Assembly: GCA_036897095.1 (NCBI GenBank)
Contig: JAYMSP010002618.1
Span: 1 to 23,256, forward strand
DNA length: 23,256 nucleotides
Origin: Plantago elongata
Lineage: Eukaryota > Streptophyta > Magnoliopsida > Lamiales > Plantaginaceae
Reading direction: 5' to 3'
Of this stretch, positions 1 through 9,061 are shown piece after piece. Position numbers and translations under genes: made by a program. Each line of letters starts with the position of its first letter. The stretch's first letter is position 1. Under the pieces are notes generated by a model. That model saw nothing but the letters and a program-made list of their open reading frames with translations, was not told the origin of the DNA and searched no databases.

Positions 1-1
1 C

Positions 2-154
2 TTCATCAGAGACCATGTTGAATGGGGCAATATAGAGATACTCAAGGTTGGCACGGAAGACCAACTTACAAATATCTTCACTAAGCCATTACAAGAAAGC
101 AGATTCTTGATTTTGAGGCATAATCTTGAATTGATTGAGCTACCTAAGAACTGA
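2..154 (+). CDS. pol: Ty1/copia Pol, C-terminal end of RNase H (partial)
   Basis: The frame is open from the window edge to a TGA at 152-154 and encodes 50 residues. It contains the hallmark C-terminal copia RNase H signature: FIRDHVE, then a TEDQLTNIFTKPL block, then RF-x3-LR. In the family this region directly follows the last RNase H catalytic residues and ends Pol. The usual form is DQLADIFTKPL; here Ala-Asp is Thr-Asn, a mild divergence. No frameshift is visible in this stretch. Everything upstream (reverse transcriptase, integrase, protease, gag) is outside the window. The continuation of the element is the spacer to 963 and then the env-like frame beyond the MULE. Confidence 0.9.
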   Translation, partial: FIRDHVEWGNIEILKVGTEDQLTNIFTKPLQESRFLILRHNLELIELPKN

Positions 155-963
155 AAAGATGCTAAGGATTATGAGAACAAGGTTACGGAAGAGTTGCTAA
201 GTTTTTGGAACGGGTATCCAGATACTCTATTGAATTATGGTACAAATAATTCCAAGTTTCTGAAACGGGTATTTAGATACTATGGAAGTGTATTTTTGGT
301 CCCTGGGACGGGTACTCAAAAAGGTGTGATAACACTTTCATGAGGGTGAAGAAAATAGCACAAAAGTACGATTCTCTAAAGTCAAACTATGTATAGGATT
401 ATGTGTTTTTACCATTTATATGATAACACACATAAAACAAGATTTGAATTCAGAAAGATAAGTCCAGAGGTTTTATCTTCTTCCATGATAAGAGTGACTT
501 GTGATTACACCAAGCCAAAAATCCATAATGAGGGTACTGTAAAATTTTGTTGATTGAAATCATTATTGGAGAAGCTTTGATAGTCATGATGAATTATTCA
601 CTTTGTCTCAATGAATGAGATTAAACGGTGAGATGAAACTCAATTTAGCGACAGTTAAGGCCCCACTAGCATTTAATGCAAAGCATTATTTGTTACCACG
701 CAAGTGCATTGTACATTGTAACAAATGCATATCGTATGTATGTATTTTGTAATTGTTGTGATTCTAATGCTATATGTAAAGGATTTAGAGAATAGACAAA
801 CACTTTTCATAAATCTAAAATTTCTTACTTGCATCAAAATAGCAAATTCTCTCTAATTTTCTGCAAAGAAAACCTGCAACTTCATTTGTTCTCTCTAGTT
901 CTTCTGAAAAAGAAGCACTAGTCTAGCATTCTAATCTTCTCGATTTAAGTCTAATCTTCTCTA
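155..963 (+). other. Non-coding spacer between pol and env-like frame
   Basis: No convincing coding frame. The stretch holds three related short repeats: ACGGGTATCCAGATACT near 206-226, a variant at 261-281 and a shorter one at 304-318. It ends in a pyrimidine-rich leader (about 840-963, repeated TCTCT and CTTCT). It is the 5' untranslated side of the env-like frame, whose ATG now lies at 8100 beyond the MULE. In Sireviruses an env-like product is thought to need a spliced or separately initiated RNA. I could not identify a convincing splice acceptor or promoter here. Confidence 0.55.
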
Positions 964-972
964 TATATAAAA
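964..972 (+). repeat. 9-bp target site duplication, left copy (MULE)
   Basis: TATATAAAA lies immediately outside the left MULE end (GGGTTTATTACATA at 973). It matches TATATAACA at 8092-8100 in 8 of 9 positions. Nine bases is the characteristic duplication length of the Mutator superfamily. It looks like a TATA box but is better explained as target sequence. Confidence 0.8.
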
Positions 973-1075
973 GGGTTTATTACATATACCCCCCCTACTA
1001 GAGATGTCTCTCACAAACAAGTATGCCTTAGTCGAACAATTACAATGGAGTCCAAATTTCACTTTGGACATTGAC
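973..1075 (+). repeat. MULE left terminal inverted repeat
   Basis: The reverse complement of this stretch aligns by eye with the right terminus over roughly 90-100 bp. Shared blocks include TGTAATTGTT, ACTA-G, TACTT, a G-run followed by TA, ATGTAAT and ACCC. Identity is only moderate and gaps are needed. The inner limit is approximate. Confidence 0.65.
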
Positions 1076-1541
1076 CAAAATATTTTGCTTTTTGAATAAG
1101 TTACAAAACAAATAAGACTTAGAGAGTAAGAAACTAGGTTAATGCCCATTCCCCATTACCATTAATGATTCTCATACTCCCGCCAATTCATCATCGTCTT
1201 CTCTTCTTCTTCGTCTTCTACAGTTGAAAACCGACCATTAAACTACAATTCCAGCCAAATACCCTTCATAATATACCGTTAAACTCAATTTTCGTATTGA
1301 TAATCTTCTGTGTTCGATACGTGGGGAAAGAGACGGCAAGAGATAGCTCCAATCAAGGTACAGTGAACAACAAAGACTCCATTTTTTTTGTTAATATTGT
1401 GATTAAAGTATCAAATATGTAATTCGAGTTTAATTATTGCTTCAATTTTGTGAAAGTATCTAGGGTTTTTAAAAAATCAAAGCAAGTGTAGGGTTTCTTT
1501 TGTTATCTGTTGTTAATGAGGATGTTTGTTTATTGTTTCAG
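1076..1541 (+). other. MULE transposase leader and probable first intron
   Basis: This is AT- and pyrimidine-rich DNA with no coding frame of its own. A plausible intron runs from the donor AAG|GTACAG at 1358 to the acceptor TTGTTTCAG ending at 1541, just before the first recognisable transposase codons. No ATG is obvious in frame immediately before the conserved KFNIRIHHGG motif, so the original start is either in the upstream exon or lost. Confidence 0.45.
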
Positions 1542-4500
1542 GGGAGAAAGGAGTCCAAGTTTAACATAAGGATTCATCATGGCGGTCAGCAGTATATGGT
1601 GTGGGATATTCCAGTTTCCAGGTATAACCACAAGACTTTGCTTGATGATATTGATAGTCTAGTGCTTGATCATTTACCTAGCATGAATTCTCTGATTTTT
1701 TACTATGGTTGCGTATGTTGAGAATAGTTTTGATCAAATAGAGATAGTTTCTAATGCTAGTATTAAGGAAATGTTTGAGAGAAACATGGAAGGAAAGGAG
1801 GTTGAACTGCATTTGAATACCTGTGATGTTGAGCCTTTGGCAGATGATAGTTCATGTAAGAAAAAGAAAAACTATGAGGAAGAAATGTTGAATAATCATG
1901 TAGATGTTGAATATGTGCCTCCTTCTAGGAAAAAATGTGTTGATGAACCTCCTGCTAGTAAGAGATTCTTTAGGTATAGGGGTTGTAAAGATATACCTAA
2001 AAGAAATACATCTGCTTCCCCTGAATTGATTGAACTTTTTGATGATGAAGCACCTCCAATCACTCAACCTACTCAACTTTCCCAAGAACAGAACACCACT
2101 AGAACTTCTGAAAATTCCCAAAAACCAAACACCACTGCAGCTGCTAAAACTTCCAAAGAAATACACACCACTGAACCAAATAGCCTTCCCAGTCCTTACA
2201 TTCCTCAACCAATTGATAAAACTTATGTTGAATCATATCCACATTCATATAACCCTTCCAATGATGCTCATGTTGAATAATTATTCAGTACTTTGTTTAA
2301 CACTCCTTGTGATGATTTCTTTATGCCTGATGCTACTAATGTGGGTAATGTGGGTGAAAGTTTGGGTGGTGAAACTGTTGAGGAAAATGTGAGTAGAAAA
2401 GGGAAGGATAAAGTTGTTGGAGATGATGATGGTTCCTGTGAGGAAGGTAAGGTTCAGAGTTGGGTTAGTGATGATGAGTTCACTGAAAATGTGAGAGAGG
2501 AGGAGGTTCGTAGTGGTTCATGTAATGATGCAGATTAGAATGAGGATGAAGACATGGTTAGTGATGTGTAGGTGAGTGAAGGTGAAGAGAACATAGATGA
2601 TGTTCAGTTGAGTGAAAGTAATGGTGAAAGGGAAGTTTTCCATTGGGAAAATGATGAGCCTAACAACCAGTACATGTATGATACTGAGGATCAACAAATT
2701 GGATTTTTCAGGAAGTCACCAAGTAAGGATATTGATGATGATGATATGGAGGATACAAGTGAGAATGATGTTGCTGCAGGGAGAAATGCAAGGAGTAGTA
2801 GTAAACCTGCAAATGATGGGCTGACTGCAGGTGGAGAAAATGAAGATCATGGGCAGACTGTAGGTGTGGAAATTGTAAATGCTGAAAATGAGGACCCTTC
2901 AGATGTTGACTATGATCCTTATTTTGAGGAGTACCCTGACCAGGATTAGATTGGTGATGAGTTTGAAGTTAACAATGTGAATTGGGACAAAGATTTCAAG
3001 GTAGGGAATACTTTTGGAAGTATAACAGAACTGAGGTCAAGGGTTAAAGAATATGTTCTCAAGGTTAGTTTTCAGCTTGTTAGGAAGAAGAACTGCAACA
3101 CTTGATATACAATGCATTGTGGAGGTAAGGGATGCACATGGAGACTTCATGCAACTGTACTGGATGATGAAGTTTCATTCATGATTAGGACATATGAGGG
3201 TGGACATAGATGTGTGAGGAAGGTGGATCCAAAGCTTGCTGATTCTAATTGGGTTGCAACTAAGATACTTGATCAGCTTAGGGAACATCTAGCTATTACT
3301 GCAAAGAAACTGGAAGCATGGGTGAAGAAAGAAGTTGGTGTTGATGTGCCTTACATGAAGGTGTTTAGAGCAAAACAAAAAGCCATTGAGATATTGGGTG
3401 GGAACCTAGAGGAGGCCTTTAGATTGGCACCTAAATATAGGGAGATGGTTTTGAGAACTAATCCGGGCTCAACTATAGTGATAGTCTCCACACCTGCTAT
3501 AGATAGACCTCCCCTGTTCAAGAGGTCTTTTTTGTGGTTTGGAGGGACTAGGGAGGGGTTTCTTGAATGGTTGCAGTCCATTCTTTATCTTTGATGGCTG
3601 CCATTTGAGAGGGAGATATGGGGGTGTTTTGCTGAGTGTTGTTAGCACTGATGCTAATTGTGGCATTTACCCTGTGGCTTGGGCATTAGTGGAGCATGAA
3701 TGCAAGGAGTCATGGGGTTTCTTCTTACAGTGCCTAGAGAATTTTGTTGGCCCTTGGGATGCTGAGAAACATTGGCATTACATGCCAGATAGGCAAAAGG
3801 TAAGACTTTAATATCTATTTCATGTTACATGTTATATCATTTTAGTTACTAATGCTAGAATTCTTCATTTGCAGGGTTTGGTTCCTATCATTAAACAAAA
3901 GTGCCCAACAGTCATAAATAGAAAATGTGCCAAGAGTATTTATGACAATTTCAAGCTAAGATGGGGGAGTGTTGATCTCAGAAGATACTACTGGCAAGCT
4001 GCAACTGCTTACACATTCTATGGCTTAATAAAGCCATGAAAAAGATGAGAAATGCCAATCCAGCTGCACATGAATACTTGATGAACATTCCACTTGGCTT
4101 TTGGGCCAGGCATACCTTTGATCCTACCCCAATGATTGACCATTGCACCAATAACATGAGTGAGTCAATCAATGCTTGGGTTGAGTCTGTGAGAGGTTTC
4201 TCTATTCTGAATATCATGGAGGTATGAATCTATTTGTTTAAGTTTTATGTTATCTAATATGTTTAGTTTACAATTTCTATCTCTAGTTTGACTTGACTAT
4301 TTTACATGTTATCGGGTATTAGAACACAGGTTATGCAAAGAATTGTAGCTAGAAGGAGAAAAGGTGAGATGTGCATTGCTATTGTCATGCCTAGGGTCCT
4401 AAAGAAGCTAGATGAAACCCATGACCAATCTAGAAAGTGTAGGGTTGTGTCAGAAGCTGGAATGGTTTTTGAAGTTCAGGACTTCAATTTTAAGTTTGTG

Positions 4501-4701
4501 GTAAATCTTGATACTCAATCATGTGACTGCAAGAGGTGGGATATGAGTGGGATCCCATGCAGACATAGTTGAGCTTACATAAATCACATGAAGGTGGATG
4601 GAGTTTTTTGAGTCCTAATCATACCAAGGAAGCTTACAGGAGAGAATATGACATGATGATCCAACGTGTTCCACAAAGTAGTTTTTGGCCAAATGATATA
4701 A

Positions 4702-4706
4702 CCAAG
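4702..4706 (+). repeat. 5-bp target site duplication, left copy (solo LTR)
   Basis: CCAAG directly precedes TGTAACGG. The partner CCCAG (6241-6245) follows the TTACA end. Four of five bases match. Five bases is the usual size for LTR-retrotransposon integration. Confidence 0.7.
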
Positions 4707-5085
4707 TGTAACGGCCCTGGTCTGGTCCGGACGTCAAGGATTGTGCCGAACATCCAAATATATAAATATCAAAATATTATTTATTACAATCCCAAAATGT
4801 ACTGTATAATTCAAAACATAAAACACACATTTATACTATCAGCAGCGGAAACAAGCCAGAGTCCGTCTGTCTGCTTAGCTACCCGATCCTCTCTTCGTGC
4901 TCAAAATCTGGGGAAGCAGGATTATTGAAACAGGAGAGTGTCAGTCACATGGACTCAGTGAGGATAGTCAAGCATGCATGAATATGCGTATGAATGCAAC
5001 ATTACAGCAAACAAACACAACACGCTGATCAGGCAGTTTTTTTGAGCAGTGGGGAAACCGTTAACAGGAACAGGAACAGTAACAA

Positions 5086-5157
5086 GATTACTGCAAGTGG
5101 CATCACCCATCATTAATAACATTAACAGGACAGGATTGCTGCAAGTGACATCACCCA
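5086..5157. repeat. Imperfect direct repeat inside the solo LTR
   Basis: GATTACTGCAAGTGGCATCA at 5086 and GATTGCTGCAAGTGACATCA at 5134 are the same unit with two changes, 48 bp apart. Both are followed by CCCA. Each is associated with AACAGGA motifs, pointing to a local tandem duplication within the LTR. Confidence 0.7.
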
Positions 5158-5550
5158 GCTTCAGTAATCGGATGTCGACGGTTTCCCAAACAATTTTTAG
5201 TGTGTGGTTGCTTTTTCAGGAAAACAGTTCAGGTAGGGAACAGACGAGCAGCGGTGTCAATAGTCAAGGTGGTGGTGACGGGGCGGCATGAGGCTGCGAA
5301 TAGTTTCGACTTAGTTTCCTGTTCGTATTCGAATAATATCGAAAAATAAATGGGATACTTACCTAAATAATTTGGTCGAATAAACGACGCTAATTCCGGC
5401 AATTGAAGGGCGGCGGATTGTGGTGGCGCGGTGGTCGAACAGTGGTGGCACAGGGGCGGACCAAGGCGGAGGGAGGCGGAGATGGGGGAGCAAGAAGAAG
5501 AAACGAGCAGAAGAGCAGGAGGTGTGGAGGACAATGGCAGAATGGCCGGT

Positions 5551-5558
5551 TATATATA
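5551..5558 (-). promoter_or_regulatory. Probable TATA box of the solo LTR
   Basis: TATATATA on the minus strand (context GGCTATATATAACCGG) lies immediately downstream, in LTR sense, of a GC-rich 200-bp block. Transcription would run toward lower coordinates. A strong GT donor context (TTTAGGTAAGTATC) lies on the same strand near 5365. The related LTR at 21461 lacks this segment. Confidence 0.6.
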
Positions 5559-6240
5559 GCCGTGGAGAGGCGGCGTCTTGGTTGGCCGGAGGTCCGTTGG
5601 CCGCCACGTTCCCGGCTGAATCAGCCTTCGTCGTTCCTCTCTTCTTTCCGCGTGTGTCGAGCCATTTCTCCTCCACGGGACACGAGTCCCTGGCCGCCTC
5701 TCCCACGTGTAATTGGCCCCACGGCGGCGCTGCCATGGCCGGTGGGCCGTGCCCAAGGTAGCTCGTGGATTGGCACGGAAAGCGGACGAGACGAGCGAAT
5801 TGGCATGGTCACTTCGAATAGAACGGGCGGATTGGCACTGATTTGGGGAAGAAGATGAAGAAGAAATGACCAAAATGGAAATGCTGGAAAAGAAAGGAAA
5901 AGAAGAAGGCAGGGCATCTTGGTAATTCTACCATTATATACACTTGGCTTCTTCTGGTTTCCAAACGACTCGCAAATAAAATCCGAAAAAATGCAAAATT
6001 GATTCTCGGGCAATATTTGAGTCGAACTCAAGCCATGGAAAAATTAAAATAAATAATTTTTATTTTATTATTTTTATTATTATTTTATTAATATAATATC
6101 AATTAGCAGTTTACGGCGGATACACTCAGCATTTAAATTTCTAATTCGACTCAATATAACTAATCAATATTTTCGCCCGTGCGAAATAATAATTTTAATA
6201 TTAAATTAAATTTTGGATACATACTAAACGTGCTCTTACA

Positions 6241-6245
6241 CCCAG
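6241..6245 (+). repeat. 5-bp target site duplication, right copy (solo LTR)
   Basis: CCCAG follows the TTACA terminus of the solo LTR and pairs with CCAAG at 4702-4706 with one mismatch. The transposase frame resumes at 6246 with GATGAGTGC. Confidence 0.7.
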
Positions 6246-6938
6246 GATGAGTGCTCACCACCTGTTGTGGAGAAGAAACCATGCAGGCCTCCAGTTACAA
6301 GGATCAGACATCCATCTGCGAAGAGGAAGAGTACCATTGCACATATAAAGAAGGACATCAAAGTGTGAAAAATGTGGCAGATTAGGTCTCAATATGAGGG
6401 ATTGTGGGATACATGTAAGATGCATATCTTATATTTTTATGACTGGTGTATTGTAAGTAGTTTATTAACAATATCTTTATGAAAATGCAGAATCAGACTA
6501 GTGATAGTAATGATGATGGTGATGGGAACACTGAAGCTCCTTATACTACTGAAAATGGAGAAGGATCTAATGTAAGTTCATAACCTATGCATTTCTTGTC
6601 ATACTCATGTCATGTATTTGTACCTAATGAGTCATGTTCCTCATATGCAACATGCAAACTCTCAAAATGTAACTGGAAATGCAAGAGGGAGGGGAAGAAA
6701 AATATCTAGAGATGATGAGGCTAGTGAATTAGGTCATGCAAGTGGGAGTGGGCGTGGAGGAACTGGAAGAGGGAATGGGAGAGGAGCATCTGTAAGTGGT
6801 AGAGTAAATGCAGGAGGGAATAGGAGTGGAGGAACTGTAAGTGGCTGAGGAAATGCAAGAGGGAGGGTAGCTACAAGAGGTAGGGGAAATTCAAGACGTA
6901 GGGGACATTTGTTTTCATACTTGGCACAAAACCCATAA

Positions 6939-7256
6939 AAGTACTATGGTGACTTAGCTTGATTTCTTTTTGTTTATGACTAATTGGAGGAAAACTATTG
7001 CCTTGTTCTGATTATGATACATTGGTGGATTTCTAGTGATTAGTATGGTGATCTTTTGCTGACTTTTGGTGGATGTTTTGTAGAAGTTTGGTGGATGTTT
7101 TTTTTTTTTTTTTTTGTAGAATTTATGTGGTTTGTCAGATTGAACTCAATGTAATGGATTGATGTTTTCATCAAAGTACTGTTTGTTGAAATTTTGTAAT
7201 TTCATTTCTTACATTACTGGTTGAATGATTTGAACAACTAGATACATGGCTAGCAA
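6939..7256. other. Convergent 3' untranslated region between the two MULE frames
   Basis: No coding frame. It contains the motif TTTGGTGGATGTTT twice (7065 and 7087), a third shorter TTGGTGGAT near 7022, and an 18-T run at 7098-7115. The + transposase ends at 6938 and the - GRF frame ends at 7257, so this is the shared 3' side of two converging genes. Confidence 0.6.
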
Positions 7257-7682
7257 CTACAGATTGAGGCATATAAGTTGTCTAAGTCTATAGTATTTGT
7301 CATCCTCTTTAGCAATAGCTTGTGGCCTTCTATCTTCATTGATGTTGTCTTCACTTTTTTCAGTAGATTGCTTGACTTTTTGCCTTCTGTCATGCATTGT
7401 TGAGGCATGTTTTGCTTCAACTCCCTTTCTTCTGGATTGTAATTGTGGCACAAATTCAGACAAGAGAATAGCTTCCATACCTTTAGTTGGTTGTGATGGA
7501 GTACCTTCATTCTCATTGCACCATTCACAGCAACCATGAACAATACACCCCCAATAAAATCTGCCCTCATCCGGTGCATTCTTTTTAACTGATAGAACAA
7601 TTCACTTTCGACAGTTTGGTGTACTACAAACTGGACGGCTAAAATCACACTCCTTTGGATCTTCACTCACTTTGGAAACCAT
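7257..7682 (-). pseudogene. GRF-type zinc-finger protein, pseudogene inside the MULE
   Basis: One minus-strand frame runs from ATG (7682-7680) to a stop at 7257, 142 codons including both stops. It is broken only by a TGA at 7604-7602 (codon 27). A Cys-rich segment surrounds that stop: C19, C24, then GRFYWGC at residues 40-46, then C51, C52, W54 and C55. GRF plus aromatic plus GC, followed by a Cys and a Trp, is the signature of GRF zinc fingers, which bind single-stranded nucleic acid in known members. The C-terminal half (from about residue 80) is Lys/Glu/Gln-rich, probably helical, and unrecognised. The first Cys pair is spaced C-x4-C rather than the common C-x-C, so the fit is not perfect. 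It lies within the MULE ends and converges with the transposase, so it could be a second element gene or a captured host fragment. Confidence 0.65.
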
Positions 7683-7989
7683 AACAAACTATGAAGGTAT
7701 TTTAGTTACCAAAAATTGGAAAAAACTGCTCAAAATGGTTGGATTTTGGGGTAAATATAGCCCTACATTTAAATTCCAACGGCTAGTTTATCAAACCAAG
7801 AACATATAAAATCAATTACAGGTGAGTATTACATAGATACTTGTAATTACATGCAAGTAAACACGTGGAAATCAAGTGACAGCTCCATCATAAGACCGTT
7901 TGGCTCATTAAAAATTCTTATTTTCCTTCAGGGGTAAAAATGTAGTTTCATGTTTTAAACCGTGAAAAGTCAAGATTGTGTCCTTGGTT
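7683..7989. other. MULE right subterminal region
   Basis: Non-coding, AT-rich. It would contain the promoter of the minus-strand GRF frame, but no clear TATA box is placed. Confidence 0.4.
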
Positions 7990-8091
7990 GTAATTACAAT
8001 GCATCTAATAATTACCAAATGTAATTGTTAAACTAGGAGGTACTTAGGTGTAATTAGAGAATCTAAAAGGGGTACCAGATGTAATTCACCC
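7990..8091 (-). repeat. MULE right terminal inverted repeat
   Basis: It ends GGGGTACCAGATGTAATTCACCC at 8091 and aligns, with mismatches and gaps, with the reverse complement of 973-1075. The motif GTAATT recurs several times, which is common in subterminal regions of DNA transposons. The inner border is approximate. Confidence 0.65.
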
Positions 8092-8100
8092 TATATAACA
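8092..8100 (+). repeat. 9-bp target site duplication, right copy (MULE)
   Basis: TATATAACA pairs with TATATAAAA at 964-972. Its last base is the A of the ATG that opens the env-like frame. Confidence 0.8.
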
Positions 8101-9061
8101 TGACTCCCAAACGTGCTTCAATTTCTAAGGCTTCTACTACATCTGTTGTTGCTGCTGAAAAGCAAGCACTAAACCTGGAGATCTCTAAGGGGACTTTTAT
8201 CCAGACCACTGGACCACTAACCATAGGATGCAATATGGTGGTGCATTTGTGGAGAAACATCTGGAGGCCATCATCCCAGAGCAGGCGGATATGGCTTCCG
8301 TTTTGGTTATGCTTGAAAAAGCAAACCTGAAGGGATTTCTTTCAGCCCTTCCCAATGAGACTTCTTCATTGGATTTTCTTGAGTTTTACAATAACTCAGA
8401 GGTGAACACTAAGCTGGTCAACGGGACTGAAAAAATGACCTTCAAAACCAAGGTGAAAAACCTTATGATTGACCTTGACTGCCAAGGTAATTGTGACCGT
8501 TTTGGTCTAGCCAATGAGGGCGAAGATTATGAGATGAGACCAAGAATGAGATACTGTTACAAAGTGCCAAGGAGACTTACAGTGAATTATCTGATATGTC
8601 TATCCCAAACACTCCCTCCATTTTTATTCTGGGAGATATTAGAGTGAGGCATCTGTACAAGCACTGGAATGTGCTGGCCTATATTCTACACAGGGCTCTT
8701 GATGATCTTAATGGAGGATTTGACCAGATAAGCCTTGAGAGGTGGATGGCTATGTATCTGATGAGAAGCCAAGTCATGGAACAGCAAGAAAGCCCTCTCA
8801 ATTGGTTAAGTACGTGTTAATGAAGTTTATCAAAGCTCTCAGAAGCTTTGATGAAAAGATTTAGAAAGGCATCGCTGAGCCAGAGGGCACAGTCATATAT
8901 GGACTGAAGATATGCTACATTCCGGAAACATATGGTCTAAAGCTCAGAAACCTTGAGAAGCTTGAGACCAGTGATATTCTCCACATGTTTAATTATGGCA
9001 ACTGGCTGAAGCGAAAGGCTGTATGAGAGCCTGAGGTTGTTGAGGAGGCTGCACCTGAATA
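8100..9061 (+). pseudogene. Env-like / accessory frame of the Sirevirus, N-terminal part
   Basis: ATG at 8100 opens a frame beginning MTPKRAS, a basic Ser/Lys-rich start. The likely product moves from one frame to another near 8230 and near 8560, and again at 8808. In-frame stops follow (tag near 8862, tga near 9024, taa near 9060). Visible content includes a globular, Leu/Glu-rich domain (VFVMLEKANL-like and LEFYNNSEV stretches at 8300-8400), a Trp-containing helical segment (HLYKHWNVLAYILHRALDD near 8650), then YGLKICYIPETYGL near 8920. I see no signal peptide and no clear membrane segment, so env is a positional label, not a demonstrated function. Position after pol and before the polypurine tract supports membership of the Sirevirus. 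It could instead be a captured host gene. Confidence 0.6.

Larger units (their letters stand above)
4707..6240 (-). mobile_element. Solo LTR of a long-LTR retrotransposon
   Basis: The 1534-bp unit begins TGTAACGGCCC and ends GCTCTTACA, so it has TG...CA ends extending to a TGTAA/TTACA inverted repeat. It is flanked by near-identical 5-bp duplications and has no internal coding domains. The minus strand is the sense strand. A TATA box on minus (5551-5558) follows a GC-rich promoter-like block, and the relative at 21461 shows the same start in the opposite orientation. Excising the LTR plus one duplication copy leaves the MULE transposase frame continuous across the site, which is strong evidence for the exact borders. 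Long overlapping open frames at 5229-6031 on both strands are by-products of GC-rich sequence and are not called as genes. Superfamily is unassigned, though the length suggests Ty3/gypsy. Confidence 0.85.
1542..6938 (+). pseudogene. MuDR-type MULE transposase pseudogene, interrupted by a solo LTR
   Basis: The order of parts follows plant mudrA-like transposases. These are an N-terminal MuDR domain (KFNIRIHHGG at about 1560, then a DD-rich helical stretch), a long acidic linker (about 1850-2950), a C-rich MuDR domain (MHCGGKGCTWRLHA at 3112), NPGS and FKR before the catalytic core, DGCHL with the first Asp (about 3588), PDRQKGL with the second Asp split by a 75-bp GT-AG intron (3800-3874), and MSESINAW (about 4160). 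A SWIM finger (CDCKRW...GIPCRH) ends near 4570, followed by a CCHC knuckle near 6375 and an Arg/Gly-rich tail ending with TAA at 6936-6938. In-frame stops lie at 2278, 2536, 2569, 2947, 3103 and 6846. Frame changes occur near 1710, 3560, 4025, 4605 and 6365. Other likely introns start at 4222 and 6414. A solo LTR (4707-6240) interrupts the segment between SWIM finger and knuckle. The third catalytic acid could not be placed. It is non-functional as written. Confidence 0.9.
973..8091 (+). mobile_element. Mutator-like element (MULE), autonomous type, decayed
   Basis: The ends are set by a 9-bp near-identical flanking duplication and by degenerate inverted termini. The left end reads GGGTTTATTACATATACCCC and the right end closes with GGGGTACCAGATGTAATTCACCC, which is its imperfect reverse complement. 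Inside are a MuDR-type transposase on + (1542-6938) and a convergent GRF zinc-finger frame on - (7257-7682). The full length is 7119 bp. Without the nested solo LTR and its extra 5-bp duplication copy (1539 bp in all) it would be 5580 bp, a normal size for an autonomous MULE. The transposase carries several frameshifts and in-frame stops, so it cannot encode a full protein. The target was the sequence immediately upstream of the env-like ATG of a Sirevirus. Confidence 0.85.

Noticed and set aside
155..963. Reading this stretch as the 3' LTR of the left copia element, with TATATAAAAGGG at 964 as a TATA box
   Set aside because: There is no polypurine tract after the pol stop, a good tract plus LTR start occurs at 13410-13425 instead, and the TATA-like string is one copy of the MULE target duplication.
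5229..6031. Several overlapping open frames over 100 codons on both strands
   Set aside because: They lie in the GC-rich promoter-like half of an LTR, overlap each other in all frames and show no domain features.
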